64,000 nt of DNA from Flavipsychrobacter sp. (lineage in GTDB: Bacteria; Bacteroidota; Bacteroidia; Chitinophagales; Chitinophagaceae): contig JAEUVX010000002.1 of the NCBI GenBank assembly GCA_016786615.1, positions 248,001 through 312,000 of the forward strand, read 5' to 3'. The position numbers and the translations under genes are program-made. Shown piece after piece: positions 26,949-35,092 of this stretch; positions within the stretch are counted from its first letter, which is position 1; every line of letters starts with the position of its first letter. The notes below the pieces were generated by a model. That model was not told the origin of the DNA, searched no databases, and saw only the letters and a program-made list of their open reading frames with translations.

Positions 26949-27010
26949 TCTATAAGCTTATTATAAACTGACTGATTAACCATTCAACAGGTCAATCAAT
27001 CAACTAAAAA

Positions 27011-28063
27011 CTAACCTTTTTCAATAACCCATTTTGCAACAGCAGGTGCCAACTCTTTCTGGCTCTTACCGCCTACGAATACACCTATGTGTCCACCAGG
27101 GAAAGGATAGTTTGTTTTATCCTTACTTCCTATAGCATCCATTATCGGTAGTGTACTTTCGTTAGGGATGATATTATCATCTGTTGCATAAACATTCAGG
27201 AATGGTACCGTCATGTTTTTCAGATTGATAGTACGTCCACCCAGTTCCATTTCACCTTTTATAAGTTTATTATCACGGAACAGGTCTTTGATGTATTTAC
27301 GATACATCTCGCCCGGAATAGCAGGTAAGTCGCCTTTCCATTTTTCCATGCGCAGGAAGTTTTCCATCTTGCCTTTATCACCCAGGCTATCCATAACACC
27401 CAGGTACTTACTGATGTTCATACTTGGCTTCAGCATACCGAATGCTCCATCTACCATTTCTCCCGGTATAGTACCAACTGTATCTACCATTGCATCTACA
27501 TCTATATGCTTTGTCCAGCGATACAGCATACAAGTGTTTGTGCTGAACTCATATGGAGCAACGTATGTAGTCAATGATTTCAGTTTTTGAGGATACAATG
27601 ATGCATATATCATGCTGAATGTACCACCCTGGCAAATGCCCATCTTGTGGATTTTGTCAACCTTATTGCTCTTGCGTACAAAGTCAACCGCATCGTTCAT
27701 ATAACCGTCGATGTAGTCTTCCATTGTTTCATAACGGTCAGCCTTTGTAGGATAACCCCAGTCCATAATATATATATCCAGGCCTTCTTCCAGCAGTTTT
27801 TTCATCAGGCTGCGGTCAGGCTGCAAATCAAGCACATCGTGCCTGTTGAGCATAGCGAATGACACCAGCACCGGTGTAGTGCATTTTGCAGGTGTTTCGC
27901 GTATGTAATGATACATTTTTACATGGCCGCTGCTCCATACCAATTCCTTTGGTGTTGTAGCTACCTGTATGTCTTCCATTCCTTGAAGTGTCTCGTAGCC
28001 TTTAGCCAGTTTGTGCGATGTAGAAGTCAATTCTTCCACCATTCCTGCAGGGTTCCAATTCAT
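27011..28063 (-). CDS. phaC: Class III poly(hydroxyalkanoate) synthase-like protein (PhaC)
   Basis: An alpha/beta-hydrolase-fold polymerase of 350 residues. The lipase-like box is G-I-C144-Q-G-G, with Cys as nucleophile as in PHA synthases, an acid at D295 or D296 (YATDDNIIP) and H325 (PGGHIGVF). Length and spacing match the PhaC subunit of class III enzymes (Allochromatium type), which need PhaE for activity. No phaE, phaA, phaB or phasin gene is next to it, so polymer synthesis is not proven; it may pair with a distant partner or act as an acyltransferase. Confidence 0.85.
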   Translation of the reverse strand: MNWNPAGMVEELTSTSHKLAKGYETLQGMEDIQVATTPKELVWSSGHVKMYHYIRETPAKCTTPVLVSFAMLNRHDVLDLQPDRSLMKKLLEEGLDIYIMDWGYPTKADRYETMEDYIDGYMNDAVDFVRKSNKVDKIHKMGICQGGTFSMIYASLYPQKLKSLTTYVAPYEFSTNTCMLYRWTKHIDVDAMVDTVGTIPGEMVDGAFGMLKPSMNISKYLGVMDSLGDKGKMENFLRMEKWKGDLPAIPGEMYRKYIKDLFRDNKLIKGEMELGGRTINLKNMTVPFLNVYATDDNIIPNESTLPIMDAIGSKDKTNYPFPGGHIGVFVGGKSQKELAPAVAKWVIEKG

Positions 28064-28206
28064 ACTCTTAAAAATTTTGCGCGAAGTTATTAAATATTTT
28101 ACAAATGGGTGCTATTATACACCCTTTAACCCTATTAAAATAAGTGTTTATAGCATAATAACAAACAAAGCGCTAATAATTCTACAATCAACTTCTCCTG
28201 AATGGT

Positions 28207-28238
28207 AAATCCCCGTTTCAATTAAGAAACAGGGATTT
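28207..28238 (-). terminator. Terminator after lipoprotein gene 28263-28847
   Basis: AAATCCCCGTTTC-AATTAA-GAAACAGGGATTT hairpin with one mismatch, 24 bases past the minus-strand stop. Confidence 0.8.
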
Positions 28239-28262
28239 GGTCAAACAAAACAAGCTATTTTA

Positions 28263-28847
28263 TTAATATCCTATTGTACCGTTTATATTGCTGAGTGTTG
28301 CAACACCTGGATTACTTAATGGTACCGTCATTGTACCGCTAAAATTACCTGTAGCATTCACAAACCTGCCAGTACCTCCGGTAAACTCTGCTTCCAGTGT
28401 GCCGGTTGCTAATCCGTTAGCTGTAAAGTACAGGTCGTAAGCAGGTATATTACAATATATCTCATCGCCGTTTGCGGCAATAAATGATGCACATTGTGCT
28501 ACTATCCTGTTACCTACATAATTACCATTTACTATTATCGGAGCAACGCAGGTTTTGTTCTTAGCACGTAGCAGACCCATGTGTGTAACTGTACCCTGCC
28601 CTTCAAAATCACCGATGGTACCCATCGGGCCACAGTTGCAAGGTAAATTCAGTGATGTGTTTATTTGATAAGACAAACTGCCTTTAAATGGCCTTGCTGT
28701 GCTTTTGGAGGCAGCACCATCAGGCAATTCAGTATTATCGGAGACAGTTTTATTCGTATCAGGACTCACGATGTTATTGTTAGCAGACTTGGTACAGCCG
28801 GCAACAACCGATGCTATCAATGCGATGGTTAACAACTTGTTTTTCAT
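28263..28847 (-). CDS. Putative lipoprotein, unknown function
   Basis: A 194-residue protein with a lipoprotein signal MKNKLLTIALIASVVAGC (Cys at 18, lipobox VAGC). The mature part has a polar linker and then a beta-rich domain with GDFEGQGTVTHMG, FTANGLATGTLEAEF and GGTGRFVNATGNFSGT, repeats of Gly/Thr strands that suggest a small beta-barrel or sandwich. No enzyme motif is visible. Monocistronic, with its own terminator. Confidence 0.75.
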   Translation of the reverse strand: MKNKLLTIALIASVVAGCTKSANNNIVSPDTNKTVSDNTELPDGAASKSTARPFKGSLSYQINTSLNLPCNCGPMGTIGDFEGQGTVTHMGLLRAKNKTCVAPIIVNGNYVGNRIVAQCASFIAANGDEIYCNIPAYDLYFTANGLATGTLEAEFTGGTGRFVNATGNFSGTMTVPLSNPGVATLSNINGTIGY

Positions 28848-28988
28848 AATCGGATATTTGAGAAGTGAAAGAAATCTGAATTATTACGAAGTTGACCGCA
28901 ATAACATCTCAATAACAATTATTACCCCGCCATTAACAAGATATTTACAAGCGGTTAACCGCGCATTAACAAAGCGTATACGCGCATG

Positions 28989-29019
28989 AAAAAAGCCTGC
29001 TTGTACAGCAGGCTTTTTT
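28989..29019 (-). terminator. Terminator of rplS
   Basis: AAAAAAGCCTGC-TTGTACA-GCAGGCTTTTTT, a perfect 12-bp stem that can work in both directions; it lies 22 bases after the rplS stop. Confidence 0.9.
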
Positions 29020-29041
29020 AAAAATATCAGATACAGGCGGC

Positions 29042-29407
29042 TTATTTTGCCACTGCGATGTATTTCTTTTCTTTGATACGTGCAGATTTACCCTGACGTT
29101 CGCGTTGGTAGAACAGTTTCGCACGACGTACACGACCTGTTTTGTGTACTTCGATAGAATCGATGTTTGGAGAGTACAGCGGGAACAGACGCTCAACACC
29201 TACACCGTCAGACATTTTACGAACAGTGAATGATTGTGTGAAACCACGACCCTGACGCTTTATAACGTCACCTTTAAATGCCTGGATACGCTCCTTAGCA
29301 CCTTCAATGATTTTATAGTTAACGGTTACGTTATCACCGGCTTTGAACTTCGGAAATTCTTTCTTCCCTGTCATCTGCTCATGTACAAATGCTACTACGG
29401 TATCCAT
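29042..29407 (-). CDS. rplS: 50S ribosomal protein L19
   Basis: Ribosomal large-subunit protein at the 30S-50S interface. 121 residues from ATG 29407, with the family features [52 protein letters not shown] and the [20 protein letters not shown] tail. It is last in a rimM-trmD-rplS group and has its own promoter and terminator. An upstream in-frame start at 29431 falls within the promoter and is rejected. Confidence 0.97.
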   Translation of the reverse strand: MDTVVAFVHEQMTGKKEFPKFKAGDNVTVNYKIIEGAKERIQAFKGDVIKRQGRGFTQSFTVRKMSDGVGVERLFPLYSPNIDSIEVHKTGRVRRAKLFYQRERQGKSARIKEKKYIAVAK

Positions 29408-29428
29408 GTTAGTATTATTTTGGGACTG

Positions 29429-29458
29429 CAAAAGTAATGGTAAAATCCATGTTTACAA
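29429..29458 (-). promoter_or_regulatory. Promoter of rplS (TTG-N19-TACTTTTG)
   Basis: On the minus strand a -33 TTG (29458-29456) lies exactly 19 bases before the -7 element TACTTTTG (29436-29429), the best full match to the Bacteroidota consensus in this window. 21 bases separate it from the ATG. Confidence 0.7.
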
Positions 29459-29483
29459 AATATTTTGAGAATTATTCTGCATT

Positions 29484-30161
29484 TTAATCATTCATCAGGT
29501 CAGGGCGGCGCTCTTCTGTGCGTTTCAGGCTTTGTTCCAACCTCCACGCATCTACCTTTTTAGGGTCGCCACTCAGCAGTACTTCCGGCACTTTCCACCC
29601 TCTGAAGTCGGCAGGACGGGTATAAACAGGCGGTGCAAGCAGACCATCCTGGTAAGAATCGAACAAAGCCGATGTTTCATCGTTCAATACACCCGGTATC
29701 AACCTGCCAACGGCATCTACTACTACAGCAGCAGCCAACTCTCCACCACTCAGCACATAATCCCCGATTGATATTTCCATGGTCACAAAATGTTCGCGTA
29801 TGCGTTCATCTATCCCCTTATAATGTCCGCAGATAATCATCAGGTTCCCCTTCAAAGACAGCATATTGGCCGTTTTTTGGTCAAATTGTTTGCCATCAGG
29901 AGTCATATATATTATTTCATCGTACGTTCTTTCTGCCTGTAGCTTTTCTATTAATATTGCTAACGGTTCGGGCATCATTACCATACCTGCACCACCACCA
30001 AACTGGTAATCATCCACTTGCGCCTGCTTATAAGGTGTATAATCGCGAAGGTTATGCACATGTACATCCAGCAAACCTTTCGCCTGTGCCCGCTTCATTA
30101 TAGAGTGGCTAAAAGGGCTGTTAAGCAAATCAGGAACTACTGTAATAATATCTATACGCAT
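29484..30161 (-). CDS. trmD: tRNA (guanine-37-N1)-methyltransferase
   Basis: SPOUT-fold methyltransferase that modifies G37 next to the anticodon using S-adenosylmethionine. 225 residues with [13 protein letters not shown], the [11 protein letters not shown] motif, [15 protein letters not shown], the trefoil-knot segment [16 protein letters not shown] and the C-terminal [12 protein letters not shown]. All are diagnostic of TrmD. It begins 8 bases after the rimM stop. Confidence 0.97.
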   Translation of the reverse strand: MRIDIITVVPDLLNSPFSHSIMKRAQAKGLLDVHVHNLRDYTPYKQAQVDDYQFGGGAGMVMMPEPLAILIEKLQAERTYDEIIYMTPDGKQFDQKTANMLSLKGNLMIICGHYKGIDERIREHFVTMEISIGDYVLSGGELAAAVVVDAVGRLIPGVLNDETSALFDSYQDGLLAPPVYTRPADFRGWKVPEVLLSGDPKKVDAWRLEQSLKRTEERRPDLMND

Positions 30162-30169
30162 ACCCTATC

Positions 30170-30682
30170 TCAACTATTTAAATAAACGTCAATTAAACCT
30201 TCCGGCAAATCTACCCGTACATACTTATTTCGCACATTCACCTCCACCAATATATCATCTACCAATGGTATCAGCACTTCTTTACCTTCTATAGTAAGCT
30301 TTGCCAACCATTGATGCCCTGTTTGCAATACATCTTCAATAGCACCCAACCCACCCTTTTCTTTATCTACAAGATTAAATCCTATCCACAACAAAGGGGA
30401 ATCTGTTTTTACATCCTTCAACACGTCTTCTTTCACATACACATGCTTGCCTACCAGCTTTTTAGCAGCCTCTACAGTTATTATATCTTCTACCGTTATG
30501 TTGTACTCTTCATTGTTTGCAGCCTTGGCAGTTACAACAAAATATGGTATCTGGCTGTCTTTTCTTATTTCTACAAACAATACGGCGCCGGGCTTCAGCC
30601 AATTGCTTTCGCCTGCCACATGGGTCATTATCATTCCGCCCTGCAGTCCGTGTGTAGCTACTATCTTACCAATACGTATCAT
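30170..30682 (-). CDS. rimM: Ribosome maturation factor RimM
   Basis: Assists maturation of the 30S head domain by binding S19. 170 residues, with IRIGKIVATHGLQGGMIM at the N-terminus, the RimM N-domain and a C-terminal PRC-barrel (LGAIEDVLQTGHQWLAKL, EVLIPLVDDILVEV). Start ATG at 30682, directly after a TACCTTTG promoter element. It is followed by trmD and rplS, but rpsP, which often leads this group, is not here. Confidence 0.94.
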   Translation of the reverse strand: MIRIGKIVATHGLQGGMIMTHVAGESNWLKPGAVLFVEIRKDSQIPYFVVTAKAANNEEYNITVEDIITVEAAKKLVGKHVYVKEDVLKDVKTDSPLLWIGFNLVDKEKGGLGAIEDVLQTGHQWLAKLTIEGKEVLIPLVDDILVEVNVRNKYVRVDLPEGLIDVYLNS

Positions 30683-30688
30683 GGGCTG

Positions 30689-30696
30689 CAAAGGTA
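30689..30696 (-). promoter_or_regulatory. Promoter -7 element TACCTTTG for rimM
   Basis: TAnnTTTG match ending 6 bases before the rimM ATG, implying a leaderless or near-leaderless message. No TTG at -33. Confidence 0.5.
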
Positions 30697-30715
30697 ATCG
30701 AAAGCGTTTAAATGC

Positions 30716-31213
30716 TTAAAAATAGCCCAGATAGAACCTGGAACAGGTAGTATATTCAATATTCAGCTCATCTCCTTCACCTATCTGGTGGTAGTCATCC
30801 GTACTTACCTCTATACTCAGTTTTACCGGCGAATCCAGATACAGATAATAAGAGTTATTATGTGGCATATATTGCTTGCGTGTGATGTGTACCCTCTCAA
30901 TAGTTTTTGTCCCTTTTTTAATATCAAGACGAATTCGCCGAAGGGTATAATAGTATGCAACATATACGATACTACCCGAGAAGATTGCTAAAAACAACAC
31001 TCCTCCGAAATAGTATTTGTACGAAAAAGGGTCTTCCACGCCATTAATCGCTCTGAACCATGCTATCAGAAAGGGGCATGCAAAACAGAACACCAGCAGT
31101 ATGCGTATTATTTTATAGAACTGAGCACTTTCTTTTCCCAGCTTGTTTTGCAAAAACACAAGTTCATCCTCTTCAAGAGGTTCGTCGTACTTGTATAGTT
31201 GCGTTTGTGCCAT
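30716..31213 (-). CDS. Hypothetical membrane protein
   Basis: A 165-residue protein with two hydrophobic segments, about residues 37-55 (ILLVFCFACPFLIAWF) and 70-90 (VLFLAIFSGSIVYVAYYY), then a C-terminal soluble domain rich in strands (SVEVSTDDYHQIGEGDELNIEY). The N-terminus is acidic and cytoplasmic in character. I recognise no family. It starts 2 bases after the stop of the M32 carboxypeptidase gene, so the two are almost certainly co-transcribed. Confidence 0.75.
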   Translation of the reverse strand: MAQTQLYKYDEPLEEDELVFLQNKLGKESAQFYKIIRILLVFCFACPFLIAWFRAINGVEDPFSYKYYFGGVLFLAIFSGSIVYVAYYYTLRRIRLDIKKGTKTIERVHITRKQYMPHNNSYYLYLDSPVKLSIEVSTDDYHQIGEGDELNIEYTTCSRFYLGYF

Positions 31214-31215
31214 AG

Positions 31216-32730
31216 CTACTCAAAGCCGTAAATGCCGGCGTATTTCTGTTGTGCATATTGCATGAATACACTGAAATCCAACCCTTTACCTGTTATCTGT
31301 TTGCATAATTCCTCAGAGGTATAGCGCCTGCCATATTGATGTACTTTTCCCCGCAACCACGTTGTCAATCCGGTCAGTTGACCGTTTTCAATATCATTGC
31401 TTAATGCAATTATTTCCGTTACTGCCTGATTATAGAACTGTGCTGCATAAAAACTACCCAACGAATAGGTCGGGAAATACCCGAAACTGCCATGCGCCCA
31501 ATGCACATCCTGCAAAACACCTGTTTTGTCATCCTTTGCCGATACCCCAAGATACTTATGATACATCGCATTCCATGTTTCGGGCAAGTCTTCCGAGTAC
31601 AATTCACCACTAATCAACCCCTTCTCTATTTCATAACGTATCAGCACGTGAAAATGGTATGTTACCTCGTCTGCCTCTGTACGTATCAGCGATGGTTCTA
31701 CCTTGTTCATACCCTTGTAAAAAGCATCAACCGATACATCCTGCAACTGTTGAGGAAAATATTGTTGCAGTTTGCTGTAAAAATATTTCCAGAAATGTGT
31801 ACCCCGGCCTATATTGTTTTCCCAAAGCCTTGATTGTGATTCATGAATCCCCAAAGACGCGGCTGCCCCTAAAGGCAAACCATACTGCGCAATTGGTAAG
31901 CCTTGCTCATACAATGCATGGCCCCCTTCGTGTATGCTGCTCCACAGCAACGATGAGAAGTTATTTTCATCAACACGGGTTGTAACGCGCACATCAGAGG
32001 GTGCGAAAGATGTTGTAAACGGATGCTCTGACATATCCTGCCTTCCTGCTTCAAAATCATAACCCATTGCCTTGAGCACTTCTATAGAAAAATCCCACTG
32101 CTGTTGCTTGGGATAATTCCTCAAAAAAAATCCATCATCTACCTGCTGCGCTTGTTTTATCTTATGCAGCAATGCCGGCAGTTGCTCTTTCACATCGCCA
32201 AATACTGCATCCATCAGGGCAACTGTAGCACCTTTTTCATACTCATCCATCAATGCATCATACGGATGTTTTTCATAACCATACATATCCGCCTGTTGCT
32301 TTTTCAGCACTATCATCTTATCCAGTTCAGGCGCGTATATGCTGTATTTATTTTCTCTGCGCGATTGTATCCACGCATTATAGCTGGCACTTGTCTGCTG
32401 AGTTATTGCCTCGACAAATGCCGGGGTAAGCTTTTTGTTTTTACTATAATCCTCAAAGCTTAATGCTGCATTTCTTTTCTGCTCATCAGTAAGGTCGCCC
32501 CTGCCTGCCAGTTCTTGCAACAGGTTTCCATATTGTTCAGAGGTCAGCATTTCATGCGCCAGCGATGCCAGTGTAGCCAACTGCCTGCCGCGTATCTCAA
32601 AAGCTTTTGCAGGCATATACACTTCCTGGTCCCAACCCAATACTGCCGATGCATTATTGAGGTCTGCAGCTTTCTGTGTAGTTTCCTTATAAGCAGCGTA
32701 CAAGTCTGTACTGCTCTTTCTTATTTCCAT
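31216..32730 (-). CDS. M32 family carboxypeptidase (Taq type)
   Basis: Zinc metallocarboxypeptidase that removes C-terminal residues from peptides. 504 residues, the usual length, with the zinc motif HEGGHALYEQG (HExxH), a downstream HESQSRLWEN that supplies the third ligand, and VTYHFHVLIRYEIEKGL further on, all typical of peptidase family M32. Start ATG at 32730; the longer frame from 32817 overlaps the preceding relA-type gene and carries no family similarity. It lies 23 bases after that gene. Confidence 0.93.
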   Translation of the reverse strand: MEIRKSSTDLYAAYKETTQKAADLNNASAVLGWDQEVYMPAKAFEIRGRQLATLASLAHEMLTSEQYGNLLQELAGRGDLTDEQKRNAALSFEDYSKNKKLTPAFVEAITQQTSASYNAWIQSRRENKYSIYAPELDKMIVLKKQQADMYGYEKHPYDALMDEYEKGATVALMDAVFGDVKEQLPALLHKIKQAQQVDDGFFLRNYPKQQQWDFSIEVLKAMGYDFEAGRQDMSEHPFTTSFAPSDVRVTTRVDENNFSSLLWSSIHEGGHALYEQGLPIAQYGLPLGAAASLGIHESQSRLWENNIGRGTHFWKYFYSKLQQYFPQQLQDVSVDAFYKGMNKVEPSLIRTEADEVTYHFHVLIRYEIEKGLISGELYSEDLPETWNAMYHKYLGVSAKDDKTGVLQDVHWAHGSFGYFPTYSLGSFYAAQFYNQAVTEIIALSNDIENGQLTGLTTWLRGKVHQYGRRYTSEELCKQITGKGLDFSVFMQYAQQKYAGIYGFE

Positions 32731-32753
32731 GTTATGAAACTGTCTTTGCTGTT

Positions 32754-35006
32754 TTATTCCTGTGCCTCCAGACGCTCTACAGAGCTGATACCTTCTAATG
32801 CAGCCAATTGCTGACAAAGCGCATCCAACTCTTCTCTATCATGTACATATACCATGATGGTACCATCAAAAATACCATCGTGAGAATCGATACTTATAGA
32901 ACGCATGTTCATCTTCAACTCTGCTGATATTACGTTTGTTATTTTCTGTATTACACCCACATCGTCCAGGCCAATTATGCGTACACCACTCAGGAAAGAT
33001 ATTTCCTTATTCTTCGCCCACTTGGTTTTCACTACACGGTGGCCATAGTGCGCCAGCAACTGTGCTGCATTCGGACAATCTGTACGATGTATTTTCAGCC
33101 CTTCGCCCGATGTTATAAACCCGAACACGTCATCACCCGGTATTGGCTGACAACACTGGGCAAGCTTGTACAATATTTTATCAGAGCTTTCTCCGAATAT
33201 GATAAGCTCAGCTCCCTTTGCCGGTTTTTGTTTCAGCAGCTCGTCAGACGAGATGAGAAGTTTCGGATCTATCTTTACCTCTTTCGCAGGATGTACCAGC
33301 TTATCGCCCAGTATTGTAAACTCTTTCAGGTCTTTTACATCTATGCTTCCCACTGCTACAGCATAAAACAAATCAAGCGAAGACTGTTTTTTGAAATGCA
33401 CCATCATCTCGTTCACGTTATATGCACTTAGCGTCAGCTTCATATGTTCAAGCTTGCGCTGCAGCATTTCCTTACCATCTTCGGCAATCTTACGTTTCTC
33501 CTCTTTCAGGTAATACTTGATACGCGACTTTGCCTTGGCGGTAGTAACAAAACTCAGCCAATCTTCTGACGGCTTTTGTTTAGATGATGTAATAATTTCT
33601 ACCTGGTCACCACTTTTTATCTCGTGGCTAAGTGGTACTAATCGGTAGTTTACTTTCGCACCGATACAACGAGCCCCCAATTCAGAGTGTATATCAAAAG
33701 CAAAATCCAATGCAGTAGCTCCTTTCGGCAATACTCGCATCTCGCCTTTCGGTGTATATATGTATATCTCTTCGGTAAAAAGGTCGAGTTTAAAATCCTG
33801 CAGGAAGTCGAGCGTATCTGTATCAGGATTGTTCAGTATATCGCGCAGGTGTTGCAGCCAGCTGTCCAGTTTGCTCTCCTGAGCACTTGGTGCGCCTTCT
33901 TTATACTTCCAGTGTGCTGCAAGTCCTTTTTCGGCAATCTCATTCATTCTGGCAGAGCGCACCTGCACTTCTACCCACCGCCCACCTGGCCCCATTACAG
34001 TTGTGTGCAATGCTTCATAGCCATTGCCTTTAGGCACACTTATCCAATCGCGCAGCCTTTCCGGGCTTGGCTTATAGAAGTTGGTAACTACAGAATACAC
34101 CTTCCAGCAGTCTTCTTTTTCTTTTTCAATCGGAGAATTTAAAATGATGCGTATCGCAAACAAATCGTACACTTCCTCAAATGCTACATGCTTGGTACGC
34201 ATCTTATTCCATATAGAATGGATAGCTTTGGGGCGTCCGTATATTTCAAACTCAAGCCCCAATTCCTGCAAATCTTCTTTTATCGGGCGTATAAATTCAT
34301 TAATATACTTGCTACGCTCTCGCTTGGTTTCTTTCAAGCCCTGCGCAATTTCCCAATACACTTCCGGTTGTGTGTATTTCAGTGCAAGGTCTTCCAGTTC
34401 CGATTTTATCTCGTACAAACCCAAACGGTGTGCCAGCGGCGAATAGATATAAGTCGTTTCAGATGAAATCTTAAGTTGCTTTTCACGGCTCATACTTTCG
34501 AGCGTGCGCATATTGTGCAACCTGTCTCCCAGTTTTATCAATATCACCCGTGGGTCATCTGCCAGAGTCAGCAATATTTTACGGAAGTTCTCGGCCTGTA
34601 TAGTAGTATCTGCTTTCAGGTCTACTACATTCGATATTTTGGTGAGCCCGTCTATTATTTTGGCATACCTGCTGCCAAACTCTGCTTCAATATCTTCCAG
34701 TGTTATTTCTGTATCTTCTACAACATCGTGCAGCAATGCGCAGATGGAAGATGTTACACCCAGCCCTATTTCTTCCACTACTATCCTTGCCACGGCTAAA
34801 GGATGTAATATGTATGGCTCACCTGATTTTCGGCGCATATCTTTATGCGCATCCACTGAAATTTCAAATGCCCGGCGGATTAATTTCTTATCCCCCTTCT
34901 TAATACGGTGTTTTAATGCACGCAAAAGTGCCCTATACTCACGGAGTATTAGTTTTTTTTCGTCTTCTTCGTTAAGATTATATGCTTCTCTGACTATCGT
35001 ATCCAT
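32754..35006 (-). CDS. Bifunctional (p)ppGpp synthetase/hydrolase (RelA/SpoT, Rsh)
   Basis: Makes and degrades the stringent-response alarmone. 750 residues in the standard order: HD hydrolase (HPLAVARIV and ALLHDVVEDTEITLEDIE, about residues 65-115), synthetase (YGRPKAIHSIWNKM and GNGYEALHTTVMGPGG, about 255-345), TGS domain (IYIYTPKGEMRVLPKGATAL, about 415-475), a Cys/His-containing region (AQCCQPIPGDDVFGFI), and a C-terminal ACT domain. The HD residues are intact, so hydrolase activity is expected. Downstream genes on the same strand are M32 peptidase, a membrane protein and then rimM. Confidence 0.95.
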   Translation of the reverse strand: MDTIVREAYNLNEEDEKKLILREYRALLRALKHRIKKGDKKLIRRAFEISVDAHKDMRRKSGEPYILHPLAVARIVVEEIGLGVTSSICALLHDVVEDTEITLEDIEAEFGSRYAKIIDGLTKISNVVDLKADTTIQAENFRKILLTLADDPRVILIKLGDRLHNMRTLESMSREKQLKISSETTYIYSPLAHRLGLYEIKSELEDLALKYTQPEVYWEIAQGLKETKRERSKYINEFIRPIKEDLQELGLEFEIYGRPKAIHSIWNKMRTKHVAFEEVYDLFAIRIILNSPIEKEKEDCWKVYSVVTNFYKPSPERLRDWISVPKGNGYEALHTTVMGPGGRWVEVQVRSARMNEIAEKGLAAHWKYKEGAPSAQESKLDSWLQHLRDILNNPDTDTLDFLQDFKLDLFTEEIYIYTPKGEMRVLPKGATALDFAFDIHSELGARCIGAKVNYRLVPLSHEIKSGDQVEIITSSKQKPSEDWLSFVTTAKAKSRIKYYLKEEKRKIAEDGKEMLQRKLEHMKLTLSAYNVNEMMVHFKKQSSLDLFYAVAVGSIDVKDLKEFTILGDKLVHPAKEVKIDPKLLISSDELLKQKPAKGAELIIFGESSDKILYKLAQCCQPIPGDDVFGFITSGEGLKIHRTDCPNAAQLLAHYGHRVVKTKWAKNKEISFLSGVRIIGLDDVGVIQKITNVISAELKMNMRSISIDSHDGIFDGTIMVYVHDREELDALCQQLAALEGISSVERLEAQE

Positions 35007-35092
35007 AAGCTACACTGTACTATGTAATTTACGAAGAAAGTCAAAAAAAGGGAAAAGAAACGTGTATCTGTTTACAAATACACGCTTAATAA

